NCBI GenBank assembly: GCA_030272155.1
Contig: CP126191.1
Span: 5,664,501-5,728,500 of the forward strand
DNA length: 64,000 bases
Source: Tetradesmus obliquus
Taxonomy: Eukaryota > Chlorophyta > Chlorophyceae > Sphaeropleales > Scenedesmaceae
Direction: 5' to 3'
Positions 12,307-24,122 of the stretch are shown piece after piece. Numbering within the stretch: the stretch's first letter is position 1; every line of letters begins with the position of its first letter. The position numbers were made by a program, and so were the translations under genes. A model generated the notes under the pieces. The model saw nothing but the letters and a program-made list of their open reading frames with translations, was not told the origin of the DNA and did no database searches.

Positions 12307-14407
12307 TGGAATGGCAGGCGGCAGGCATGCTGCAAGCAGTTGTCCAGGGAATGTTGAGTGCAGGACTTCTGGCGCATAACGCGCCAGCCAGCAGCAGCGC
12401 GCAAGTGAACCTGCATGCTGTATTCCTCCTGCAGCAGCCTCTGCAACCCACTCCGCCTTAGCTGCCTGCACGGCGCTGCTCCCACCGCTGCATCCAACAC
12501 ATGTCGTTGTCCTGCTGCTGCCCTGCAGCAGACGCGCCTGGCTCCAACCTCGACAGCATCGCATCATCAACAGATGACTTTCTGGCACTGCCCAAGCCAC
12601 CCAGCACAGTGCCGCCTGCGGGCTCCACAGGCCTGCTGGCGCCAGCAGCAGCAGCAGGGCCGCGCTTCAGGCCCGGCAGCCGCGTGTGGTGCTGCCCGCC
12701 AGGCAGTGAGGGCGGGCCGCCTGAGGAGGGCACTGTGGGCATGGTGCTGAGCCCTGCTGGAGGCCCTGGGGGCCAGGCTGTGTACAAGGTGCGCGCTGCT
12801 GCGCTGGCAAGCGCCTGCAAGCCTAGCCTTGCTGTGCTTTTGCGCATGTGGCAGCCTGTGCGATGTAGCACGTGTTGCTGTGGAGGCTGCAGTCCACAGC
12901 AGCAGTAGGTTGCTTGTGAAGCATGCTGCAGATGAAGTGCAAGGCGACACCATTGTGAGTGCTCGCAAGCAGGGTGTGCAAGCAGGTTGTGCTCGCAGCT
13001 GCTGAGTTGGACGTGAGGGTGTGAGTGCAGTTTGTGCTGATGGCTTGCCGTGCTGTGCTGGCGCAGGTGGCGCTGCGTGACAGGCTGGCGGAGGTCAGCG
13101 ACAGCCAGATGGCGCCCGCCGTGGCTGCCGGGGCGCGCCTGCTGTACGTGGCAACATACGGGGACGCGCCTGTGGGCGGCAGCGTGCTCGCTGCCAAGGT
13201 GGACAGCTGGTGAGCGCCGGAGGCACGCCGTGTGCTGTTATCAGGGACTGAGTAGTCAAATGCATACAGCAGGGTAGCCAAACGTCCAAGGTAATGCAGT
13301 GGTGGGCCGGCTGGCTGCAGCTGTGGCAGCTGTTCATGCAGCACAGTATATGTGTTGATGGCCAGCTGTGCTCAAGGTTGCTGCTGTGCAGGCGGCATAC
13401 CTACGCAATGATACAGAGGCAGCCACACATAGCATCACTGTCTGAGGATAGCTGCAGCTGCTGTGCTTCTTAAGTGCAGTGCGCGCTGCCCCGTTTCCGT
13501 CCAACCACTTCTTGCGTGCTGCTGTGCCGTTTGTGCTGCTGCCAGGCCGTGCATGTACCTGCTGCAGCTGGACACTGGGCGCACGCTGGACACTGACGCG
13601 GCACACGTTATGGCAGCAGAAGCAGCAGCAGGCGGCAGCCAGGGCCAGCCCTCAGGTGAGCGGCTTTCTGGCCATGCTTGGTTGATGCTGCCGGACGGAA
13701 CGTGGCCATGCTGCAGTTCGTGTTAGCTGTACACATGTGGGACAATGCACATCTCGGCCGGATCGGTGACAACAGCAGCTGCTTGGATGATGGCCTGTCT
13801 GTCCTGTGTCTTGCATTGTGTTGTTTGCGTAAACATGCGGTGGGCATTATTGACAGCTTGTTCTTGCTGTGTCCTTGCAACCGCTGCTGCTGCATGCCTA
13901 CTGCCAGCAGGCTACCCTACCGTAGGTGGCGGCCACCCGCTGCCAGCAGCACCACCCCTGGTGGACCCATACAGCCCTCCACCCCCAGCAGCAGCAGCAC
14001 CACCAGCAGCACCATACTCGCTGCCTGCCCGGCAGCAGCACCAGCAGCAAAGGCCTGCAGCACCAGCAGCACCGCCACCACCTGCAGCCAGCAGCAGCTC
14101 ATACCCTAGTTACCCACAGCAGGGGCAGCCGCAGCGGCAGCAGCAACCGCAGCAACCGGGGTCACCCTACCGTGGTGGTGCCCAGCAGCCAGCAGCAGCA
14201 CCTGCAGCAGCAGCAGCAGCAGCGCCAGCATTCCAGATGCCTGTACTGCCACCACCCGGCAGCTTCCAGCCGTCTGGCGCGGCGATTAGTGAGGCTCAGA
14301 AGTGGGCCAAGTTTGCAGTGTCATCGCTGGGGCACGATGACGTCACGGGTGCCGTGAAGTTCCTGTCTGACGCGCTGCGGCTGCTGACTCAGCCCTCAGG
14401 GAAGTAG
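11093..14407 (+). CDS. VTA1: VTA1/LIP5-like ESCRT-III/Vps4 regulator with internal insert
   Basis: VTA1/LIP5 activates the Vps4 ATPase and binds ESCRT-III in multivesicular-body sorting. Eight exons, 11093-11143, 11224-11292, 11524-11751, 11998-12244, 12532-12788, 13067-13209, 13546-13655 and 13911-14407, close in frame at 533 residues. Residues 1-180 form the helical MIT-type domain (MASDLEEQKKMLLPILQ, RMAYYCRLYAIKRGLEL, EEMEYDAPDLLEKTRYA). The last 45 residues are the Vta1 C-terminal Vps4-binding domain (AQKWAKFAVSSLGHDDVTGA). Between them, about residues 225-365 is an unexpected pair of SH3/Tudor-like segments, followed by a P/A/Q-rich linker. Human VTA1 is about 307 residues and plant LIP5 about 420, so this one is long because of the insert. 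The exon-5 acceptor is an in-frame NAGNAG (cut after 12528 or 12531). Confidence 0.87.
12261..12303. repeat. (CAG)n microsatellite just inside a VTA1 intron
   Basis: About fourteen CAG units begin some 16 nt after the exon-4 donor. Every unit is a potential acceptor trinucleotide in gene sense. Confidence 0.9.
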
Positions 14408-15813
14408 CGCCACTGCGTGGCCACGCAGCCATGGCTGCTTGGGTATGGCTGGTTTGCATGGGTGCAGCGGCATGAACTGGTGATACTGGAATAGATGGTA
14501 TGGTAAACGCTATTGGTGGGTTGCATAGTGCATGCTGGGCACGCATGCGCTGCGACGCGCAAGGGTATTGTGCAGGGTGGTACTCGGGCCGTCAGCTGTA
14601 CTACAGCTAGTAGCTGTGCTGTGGTTTATGGCTGCAGCCCACTACACTAGGAATGCCATAGCAATCACTTGCCAGAGCATACATGCTACATATGGAGTAG
14701 TCTGAGTCTGCATCTGTGCTTTTCAAGTAGTGGTTGTGACAGTTGTTGGCAAGGGCAGTACGGCTGCTGCACTATACTGCCAGCCCTAGAGCTCTGTGCA
14801 AGACCCGTGTTGTTTGATATGTATTGGTTGAGCCTTCTCACATGCGTGCATTACTCGATGTGAGGTATCAGCTCACAGCTTTGAGCATGCAGGCTCAAGC
14901 TGTGACACACTATTGCACTGCACCATGATGCTTTGCACATGACTGTACCGTACGGGTGCTCAAGGTGGCCTATGTAATTAATGCATATGGTGTATGACAT
15001 TCACCGGTGGGGATTCTGGATCACCATGTGACAGCCGCCATGAAAAGGCCAGACCCCGAATCACGAGTGGTTGTCTTGCTGATCACGCCACACAGTGATG
15101 AGTGTAGCGCACACGGCTGCGCTTGCAGCAGCACACATGCTGCAGCAACAGTCGATCGCAGCTGTGGATGAAATGACCTGGATCTATAAAATGCATGAAT
15201 GAAATGCGTCCATACCCATGCGTCAGAATTTGACACAGGCTTGCACTGCTTTAGCAATTGCTAGCTGCTGCAACTGTTGCAACAGCACTGCTTTCGCAAC
15301 ACCCCAATAGATAGTATGTGCAACCAGGCTGCACAATTGCAGGGTCAATGACTTGCAAAAAACAAGCTGGACAGATCTGTAAGCAATCCCTAGGACATGT
15401 CAGGGGACAAATGGCGTCCCTCACAACACAAATCAACGTGCCAACCCTGCTCATGGATGTGCTTGGCAGCCTGCACCTGCCATGCGGCAGCAGCGAGGCT
15501 CCTAATCATTGTGCATGCCATGCAGAAGAGCTGGCTCTACCGTCACATGTAACAAACACTTCGCATGATGCTATGGTGCCGGGCAGCCATGCCTACATGA
15601 GCAGCCCACCGCTCGGAGTGCCAGGAGACTTTGGCGGGGGTCTTCTGGCTCAGCATTGCTTGAAGGTGCGCAGCTGTGCATGACCAGCATGCTTCGCATC
15701 CTGGCTTTGTCTAGAATTCGTCATTTTACAAACATGCCATGTCCTGCTCAACATCAATCAGCTTTCAGAAAGCCACAACTCCACATCCAACAACCACTGC
15801 TCACCCCTCATCA
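14408..15813. other. Convergent intergenic region after VTA1 and the beta-helix gene
   Basis: About 1.4 kb with no convincing exon, holding the 3' UTRs of VTA1 (+) and the beta-helix gene (-). It is somewhat more AT-rich than the genes. A TGTAA at 14973-14977 could serve VTA1, but it is 566 nt from the stop. Short open frames here show no family features. Confidence 0.5.
15726..15730 (-). terminator. Candidate TGTAA polyadenylation signal of the beta-helix gene
   Basis: Plus-strand TTACA reads TGTAA on the minus strand, 84 nt after the stop codon of the gene ending at 15814. Confidence 0.45.
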
Positions 15814-18800
15814 TCAGCAAATGCTCAACGGGGCACATACACCTGCCCCCAGGTTGCGCGCCGCGCGCGTGTTGGTGAAGCTGGTGTACAGGTTTGCCGG
15901 GAAGGGCCGCGCCAGCAGCTCAACGTGCCAGCCCAGCCCTGGCGGGTCCCTAGGGTCGTCGCTGGGCAGGCCAATGAATGTCAGATTGGCGCCAAAGTCA
16001 TCGTCGGAGGGCAGCAGGAAGCGCATGTCGGACTGCAGGTTGTGGAAGGTCGAGAACACGCCCGCGTGCGGGCCCCAGTTGGCGTCTCCGCTGGCGTAGA
16101 ACACGCGCGAGCCCAGGCCCACGTCGATGTTGGTGAACAGGTTCTGCGCACAGAGGGAATCAGCGGTGGCAGCAGCAACACTCAGACTGCTTTTAGCTGA
16201 GCGCGCTGGCGGACGCAACTTGCACATGGCTGGGAAGTAAGTGAAGGACTAGCTGGTCTTGCATGTACAAAGCTCGGCTGCTTGAGTTCAAAGTAGCTGA
16301 AGGACTAGCTGGTCTTGCATGCTGCGCCTGGTCCTGCAGATAACCACAGCAAGTCTGGCTCCAGCACAGCCATGCACCAGCAGCAGCAGCAGCTGCAGTT
16401 GGGAGCGCGCCCCACCTGGTAGGGTGCCATGCGGTGGTGGTCCAGGTTGATGTCAAAGCCGGCCCCGTTCATGATGACAGTGCCATGCTCGGTGCCCGTC
16501 ACGCTGATGTCATGCACAAACCTGTCCGTGATGTTGAAGCTGCAGCACAGCACGGCATGCACACACAAGGTTGTGAGCCAACAACAATTTGAAAAGAAAG
16601 AGGTTTCAGTGGCAGGCATTTAGAGTGAATGGCTGCGCTGTCTGTGCATTGATACCGCTGTTATTCGATCACGCCTGCCGCTATGCGTTTGCTGTCCATC
16701 ATGCCGTCAAGCAGCAACCGCTACCACTGCCGCTGCTACCACTGCTGCTGCTACCGCTGCTGCTGCTGCCGCCGCGCCTCACTTGGTGACCATGGAGTCG
16801 CTGCCGTGCTCCATCCACAGCCCCCTGTGCCCGTTGTACCAGGCGCGCGGCTTGCTATTGGTGAGGGTGAGGCCGCTGATGGTGGTGAACACGCTGCCCC
16901 AGGTGTACACGCCCATGTCGCTGTTGCGCACCGTCACGCCGCGCACCCAGCCGTTTACCACCTGGTTGAGGTGCAGCCCGTTGAAGCCGCGCTCCTGCGG
17001 GGGCAGGGGGAGTCACGGCACAGCAGTATATGTGTATGCTGGATGTGTGCTGGATGTGCACTTGACGTGTGCTGGATGTGTGCTGGATGCGTGCTGAATG
17101 GGGACAACCTCCTTCCAGGGCACATTGCTGCTGCTTGACTCAAGGGCACCGCTGCAATGCAGCGCTGCCAGCATGTTGAGACGAACTTGCGTCATAGAAA
17201 AGCAGCAGCCAAGCGGCCTCACCAGGAAGTGCCCCGGGTAGGGGCTCCAGGGGAAGTCCAGCGTGAAGTACTCAAAGCCGGTGGCATCATTCAGCATGGG
17301 CATGAACTTGTGGATCTCCGGTGCCCAGCGAGTGTCCACCTGCAGGGCAGCAACACTAGCCCGCAAATTTACGCGGTGGCACACCACAATTAGGGCAGGG
17401 CAACACGTACACAAGTGCTACAGCAGACATGGCCCATAGCGCTTTGCAGTTTGGCCTGCGACTGGTCAAGGTACTGGTCCGTGACGACGGTCACAGCAGA
17501 TGTGCAACTAGTCGGGTGTTCCAGTGCAACTAGATGGGTCATGCCCAAGGGTGATCATGACCCACCTTGAAGGGCAGCGGGCGCTCCAGCCATATCCAGT
17601 CTGCGCCCTTGGCCACCACGCGGCTCAGGAACCTGCAGCAGCGCAGCATGCAGCCGTCACATCAACCGCACGCCCTCCCGATTGCCACAGCTGCTGCACA
17701 CGGTGTTGTAAACACCAGATGGGATATAACAGGACAGGCAGCCCTTGCTTGTCTGGTGCAACAAGATCTCGCTGAGCCGAACTTGTTTGCTGTGGTGTGC
17801 GCTGTTTGCTGAACATTGCTGGGCAGCATGTTACGCTTGAGCAGTGTTGCTTTCAATCCAGCAGCTGGGTTGCCGCACCTGCATGGATCTGCGTATCCCT
17901 TCTGCGCCTCCACCACCGGGAAGGCGCCCCCGTTGAGCTCCCACATGAGTGAGCCGTCCCCGGGGTCCTTCTGCAGCACCCTGTACCACTGGCCCACGCT
18001 GATGGCGCTGCTGTTGGCCACGCGCAGCACACGGTCGCCGCGGCTGGCGTTCTGTGACACAGATAGCAGCAGAGGTTGGCAGCAGGTGCAGCGTCAGATG
18101 GTGGTTTGTCCTGCTTGCCAGCTGGACACATGCTATATTCCATGCCGTTGATGGTGTGCCCTATGCGCAGGGTGCCATACACGCAAGCTCAAGTGGATGG
18201 CGTCATTGCTACCTGTTAGGCCCGCCACCGGCCTCAACCGCTCAACCTCAGCTCCGCAGCAAACACTCACCGCCGTGACCCAGGTGAGCTTGGTGAAGTC
18301 CCTGCCCGTGGGGTCCCAGCCGCCGATGTTGATGAAGCCAGTGCCGTGGCTGTACTGGCTGGTGCCCACCCAGGAGCCCTCCACATACGTGTTGCCATAC
18401 AGGTCAGTGAGGCTCTTCGGGAAGCGCAGGATTGTTTTGTCCTGGCCGTCACCTCGAATCACAATCTGCTTGCGGATGTTGATGACAGCGGTCAAGATGT
18501 ATGTGCCGGCCGGCAGGTAGATGACGCCGCTGCTGATGGAGTCAATGGCCTTCAGCAGCGCCTGGGTGTCGTCGGTCACGCCGTCGCCCTTGGCGCCAAA
18601 CTGGGTTTTGAGGTTGACGCGTACTGGCAGCAGCGGGGGGTTCCTGTCGCCGTTGGCATAGCCTGCCCAGCCCCAGTCATACGCCAGCCTGCCTTGCGGG
18701 CTCCACAGCTCACCCTACACATATGCAACAGCCCGCAGCACATATGACAAATGTCAGCAGAATTAACAAGACACATGTGCATCAGCAACCATGCAACAAC

Positions 18801-21800
18801 CAGCAGCACGTAAGACACTCAGCGGCCGGGTCAACCTCATGCGTGTGCGTCAGCAACTGTATGCTGGCGCAAGCTTGTCAACGCACACAAAATCACAACC
18901 TAGACATCTGTCGCCCTGTGTTTCCACGAGGATCACATAGCTGCCTGCTGGTTCGAGTGCCCCACAACACAGCCCGGCTGCCTAGCTGCGCCTGCTGCTC
19001 AACCAGCCCAGGCAGCACTTGGCAGTACAGTTCAGGGCTACTCACATTGCAGCCCCACAGCACGGAGGGGTCGCCAGCATTGGCTGGGCACAGCGGGCAG
19101 CCCGTAGTGGCACTCCTGCAGCACTTGGTGCCATCAGGCAGGCAGCCGTAGCCTGGCCCAGTGAAGCGGGTGGGCACTGGCGTGGGCAGCGGCCTGCCTC
19201 TGGCTCGCGCCATGGCACCATACAGGTCCCATGGGAACGCGTCTGGGCGGGACTCCACGTACCAGCCGACATTGGAGGCGTTGACGGGCTGCAAATGCAG
19301 TCACATGACAAACACAGCAGATCAGTAGTAGATTGGTGAGTCACTGGCGGCTTTGGGTGTTGTCAAACAGCATGCCACACACGTGAAGCCACATGTACCT
19401 GAACTATACAGCAGCTAGTAGGGTGCTTGCAAGGCAAGTGCGAGTGGTGCAGGCACTCTGCAGCTGACCGCAAAGTGCTAAAGCACCACAATGCATGTGC
19501 ATAGCAGCTTAGGTCCGCGGCAAACGCACCGCAGCTGCTCCCTCCGCATTTACAAACAGCACGCGGGGCGCCCACGTGGCAGGCGGCAGCGCCAGCTTGT
19601 CATTTGCGGTGCGGATGTTCCAGAAGGTGTTGAAGCCCGCTGCATCCTGGCCGCGCGTGACCCAGCCGAAGGGCTTGCTGCCCAGGCCCAGGTGGATGTT
19701 GGTGAACAGGTTGCCGTATGCAGCGCCGTACATGAGCTCCAAGGTGGGGTCTGTGCCCTTGCCGTTTGCATACACGTTGCCCACTGCAAAGTAGGAGGTG
19801 GAGATCTCGTACAGCATGCTGGTCTCAAAGTAGAACCAGTTGACCAGGTTGTCAAAGGTGCCCTGCAGCCGGGCGGCAAGCAATGCAGCACAATCAAGCA
19901 GGCCACAGCCATCTACAAACTTTACTCCGTCAGACGAGCAAAGTTGGTGCGAGCTGTCATGCTCTCCTTCATGCTCTCGCTGCCACTGCAGTTGTACCCA
20001 CCTTGTTCCAGATGCCGCGCCCGCCGGTGTAAGGCATGGTGGCGTCTGTGGGCCTGTTGCTCCTGAAGGTCACGTTCTCCACTGTGTTGAAGCTGCCGCT
20101 GTCAAAGGCCACGCCAAACTCGGCGTTCTCAAACACCACGTTGCGCACCCAGCTGTGTGCGGTGCCGTAGAAGTACAGCCCGTTGTAGCCCAGCTCCTTG
20201 CCCTCACCCGCAAACTTGGCGCCAGCAGGGAACCTGGCAAGGACACAGGCAGGCAATTGAAACCGTGTTTCGGTGGCTACGCACATGCTGCAACCACCGG
20301 CCGCCTCTGCACTGCAACCCGCACTTGAATCGTGGGTTACACACAGGTGGCATACCTGAGGTGTGCACGTGTTGAGCAGCTGTTTTGGGGCCTTTCCCAC
20401 GGGCCCTTGACAGAGGCACCCCTGCGTGGCAAACCAGTTCAGCCATGGCCATGTTCAGCCGGACTCACCGAATGGTCATGTCTGCCACGCCCGTGAAGTT
20501 GCGCTTCACGCCGTACTGCTCGTTGTTCCAGTCGTGCACCTCAGGCTGCCACGCCGTGTCCACCTCAAACGGCAGCGAGCGCTCCAGCTCAATCCTGTTG
20601 GGGTTCCTCAGGATGGACTTGATGCGGCTGGTCCACCTGCCAGGATGTTCAGATGCAGAAATTGCATGATGATTGCAAATGCAGGCAGCAAAGGTGTCTG
20701 GGCATTCTTTGCAGCGGCTTGCATGTTAGCATGCGTCTACTGGAGTTGGTGTGAGGCGTGCCGGCCCTGTGCTGCTTGGTTTGGGCATCCCTAGCACTGC
20801 CTCACCTGATGACATCCTGCCTGTTGTTGTAGGGCTCAAAGGGCGGGAACATGCCCTCGTTGAGGCTGCGCAGCAGCGCGTTGTTAGGGTTGTCCATCAC
20901 CACACGCACCACCTGCGGCACCACATATCAGCAGGCTGTTACACAAGCACATGCTAGCATCACGCAACTGCACGCGCATGCCTTGGCTTGTAGTAAGCAG
21001 CACTTCAGCTGCAAGTGACAGCATGCTTCACACACAAGCTGCACTGCTGCTCTTAGCCCCTACCTGCCCAGGCTGCATGTTGTCCAGCTTGTCAACTGCC
21101 AGCACTGTGGCGCGCCGCCCAGCCCTTGCAGTGACCTTGGCCAGCAGCGTGTTGGCACTGGGGAAGTCTGCCCCATTGAAATTGATGAAGCCAGGCCCAA
21201 ACGCGTACTGGCTGACGCCGCCGGTGTAGGTGTTACCGTAGATTTCGGTGAGGGACTTGGGGAAGAACAGCACCGTTTGCCCGGCGCCCTCCCCTTGCAG
21301 GAACACGCGCTTGTCGATGTCCAGCCGCTGCAGGCAGCAGACCCACAACAGTGTGGTGGGTGCATGTTTAGGCGAGTGGCTGGCAATGTCTCACGGCGGC
21401 AGCTGCAGCAACTACCTAATGCGACGCACAGTGGCGAGCATGATGCAACAAGCAGCATAGCTGTTGCTGGCATGTTGTAGCAGATTGCCAAGTTGCTGCT
21501 GCTATAGGATGCACGCGATGCCACTGCTGCTGCCCCACGGCTGCGTTACAGCTGCAAGCTGCATCGTAACAGGACCTGCAACAAGTCTGCTGTTGTAGAA
21601 TGTTACGTGGATGCCACCAATCACCAGCTGTGGCTGCTGCATGCTGCTAGATTTTCTACAAGCTGCTTGCTGCATGAAAGCAGCGCGCAACTGCTGCTGC
21701 CATCTCACCCTCGTGATAACATATGTGCCCCTGGGCACCAGCAGCGTGCTCTGCGGCGGCATGGCGCTGATCGCCGCCTCAAACGCTGCTGTGTCGTCTG

Positions 21801-22722
21801 CAACGCCGTTGCCCACTGCGCCAAACACCATTTTTATGTTGGCCATTGGCGGCAGGCGCGGCAGCCTGTAGTCACCATACATGTAGCCGGCATATGACCA
21901 GTCCATCAGCCAGGAGCGGTTCCACAGCTCCCCGGCACAGCCAAACAGTGCCGAGGGAGCTGCAACAGCACAGCAATAAAGGGCAGGGGGTCAGCTCCAA
22001 GCACTGCGCAGGGCACGGGTCTTGCCGTTTGATTCAGCCAGCTGCGGTTGTTAAGCAGCACCGTGTCCTGGTATCAGGCTGCACACTGAGTGCGGTGACA
22101 GCAGTAGCAAGCAGCCAGCTGCTATAGGGGTGTTAACCTGGCAGCTGGGCATGTTCGCTTGCATTGCCGCATGCTGCTTTGCGCACTCAAACTACATTGC
22201 ATGCTTCACTCAACTTTGCAGTGCTGCTGCTGCTGCCCTTGCTACTCTGCAAAAGATCGAACAGGAGGCTTGCATTCTGCTGCAAGCTGTCGCCCTCGCC
22301 AACAGCTGCGTACAGCATGGCATGCTGCAGCCGCTCACTTGGGGCTCCCGCAGGGCATAGTGGACAGTTGGCCCATGCACCTGCTGTTCTGCAGCACCTC
22401 TCGCCCGTATTGGCCAGGCAGCCATATGCAGCTGTCATGCAACCAAAAGCAGCGGCAACAGCAGCAGCAACAGGCAGAGCAGACGACTGAGGCTCAGTGC
22501 TTTGATGCGGCAGTTATGGCGTTGGGCCCATGCAACCTGAATGCACGTGCAGCTGCACCCTAGTCAAGCGGTTGAACTGCCACTTGGGAAATACTTTGAT
22601 GGCAAGCAATTGATACTGCCTGTGCCGCCCTCACGTGGTGCCTGTGCGCGCACTGATGGGGCTGCTGTGAGCACTGCTAGCGCTGCTGCCACCAGCACCA
22701 GGTGCATACAACAGCGCTGCAT
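15814..22722 (-). CDS. Secreted tandem right-handed beta-helix (pectate-lyase-3-like) protein, two full units
   Basis: Sixteen exons on the minus strand: 22722-22635, 22431-22339, 21959-21709, 21327-21064, 20912-20806, 20636-20469, 20233-20002, 19862-19530, 19288-19046, 18714-18271, 18051-17879, 17632-17566, 17339-17223, 16994-16783, 16539-16416 and 16143-15814. They close at 1081 residues. Residues 1-26 are a signal peptide (MQRCCMHLVLVAAALAVLTA). Two units follow, each with a Cys-rich module (YGCLANTGERCC...CPLCPA and YGCLPDGTKCC...CPLCPA), a GELW motif, the pectate-lyase-3 start (VFGAVGNGVADDTAAF; QFGAKGDGVTDDTQAL), PKSLT-IYGNTY and a beta-helix. Each ends in a G-W-x-V-E...NLY-type tail. 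This fold occurs in carbohydrate-active enzymes, including two-helix GH55 glucanases. No catalytic residues could be assigned, so cell-wall glycan binding or cleavage is only inference. The join of the units rests on the phase-0 donor GTGCGT at 19529. Confidence 0.75.
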
Positions 22723-24122
22723 GTCTCTTGGCTGGTCAGAACATACGCTCAGCTAGTTGAACTATCGCTAGCACGCAGCATCGCTTTTTATCATTGTAAT
22801 AGCTGCAGCTGTTGCAGTCCAGTCAAACTCCAATGTGGTGGGCTAAGTAGATTACAGTTCCACTGTAATGCTTGGCAGCTGGATACGAGGCTTGAGTAAC
22901 AAGTAGTACTTTCAAAACGGTAACCGCGTGTTGAGAGCGTGTAGCTTATCAGAACAGGGTGCGTCAGTGCATGCGTTCGTCAGAAATGAAACCAGTCGCA
23001 TCTGCACAACACCAACAGTGCCGATATATAGAAAAAATGAACCGCTTATACCTTTCATTGTCTTTGTACGCGTCCTGTCGAACAAAAAGCAGGGCTTTTG
23101 AAACAACTAGGGTTTGCAGGAACATCTCTGTCATATATCAATGCACTATACACCGTCCGTGTTCTTTCCACGCCGTGCTGATCAAAACTCACAGATGTGA
23201 AGGCATTGAAAGATCGACACTCTTGCGGGCAGCTGCTCAAATGTTGCTCTCGTCTTGGTGGGCTCTGCAGCGTGTACTGTACCCCATTATAATGGGACCA
23301 ATTGGCCCGCAGGCGTTAGCGATGCAACCCACAGACGATGATCCAGTTGAAAGACAAAAGCTGCCAGTGCAGATGCAATTTTTAAAGTTGACTCGCACTG
23401 GGAAAGTCCTCTCCCTGAGCTGCCAGTAGTCAACGCTGCATACCTCAGGACCAATGAGCGTCACATGCCACCTGAAGTCAGTCAGTGACCTGCAGCTGCT
23501 GCTACTGCCTCCTCTCGCCCCGCTCGCTAGATCCACGTCAATGGGTACTAATTGTGACCAGGTGGAGGTCCGTCCGTAAGGTACGTGCAGGGGTGGTTGA
23601 GAGCACCCACATCCACATGCCCACTTCAGTACTGCCTGCCCTGCTTCTAAGCTTGTGGCAGAGGCAGACCATTCTGCCAGGTGAGCCGGTCAGAAAACGC
23701 TCACACGTCGTCAATCAAACGTTGCATTCAAGGCAAAACAGTGTGCACCTGATACTCGGAGCGATCAGGCGGTGTGCCGCAGGTTATGCGCCTTTGATGT
23801 TGGGAATGCACCGTTAGATTCATCGTTCTGAAGCTCGCTTTACTCATTCATTTTTGATCGAAGTTCAACGCTCAGGACTTTGCAGGTGTTAGAAACAGCT
23901 GTCACTGTGGTCGTTCAAAACAAAAGCACAAAAACCGCAGCTCAAAGCCTCATCCTAGATTTTCTGCAGTCACAGCTGTCTGAACTGAGCAAGTAGGTTA
24001 CGATCATGCGGCGCCAACCCTACAAATGGATTCAGAGTTGTTGCTCGAGAATTGATGCTAGCACGTTGCTGGTCCTTGCTTCCAGCCCATAACTGTTTGA
24101 TTCTTACTTGTACTGGGACAAG
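22723..24122. other. Divergent intergenic region upstream of beta-helix and HAUS6 genes
   Basis: About 1.4 kb between two divergent start codons, with no exon recognised on either strand. It should contain both promoters and 5' UTRs. The composition is near 50% GC and less repetitive than the flanks. No tRNA, rRNA or transposon signature was found by eye. Confidence 0.5.

Noticed and set aside
19509..19530. Stop codon ending a single-unit beta-helix gene at 19509
   Set aside because: The unit would lack its conserved tail. The in-phase donor at 19529 to the exon at 19288 restores it, so the stop is read as intronic.
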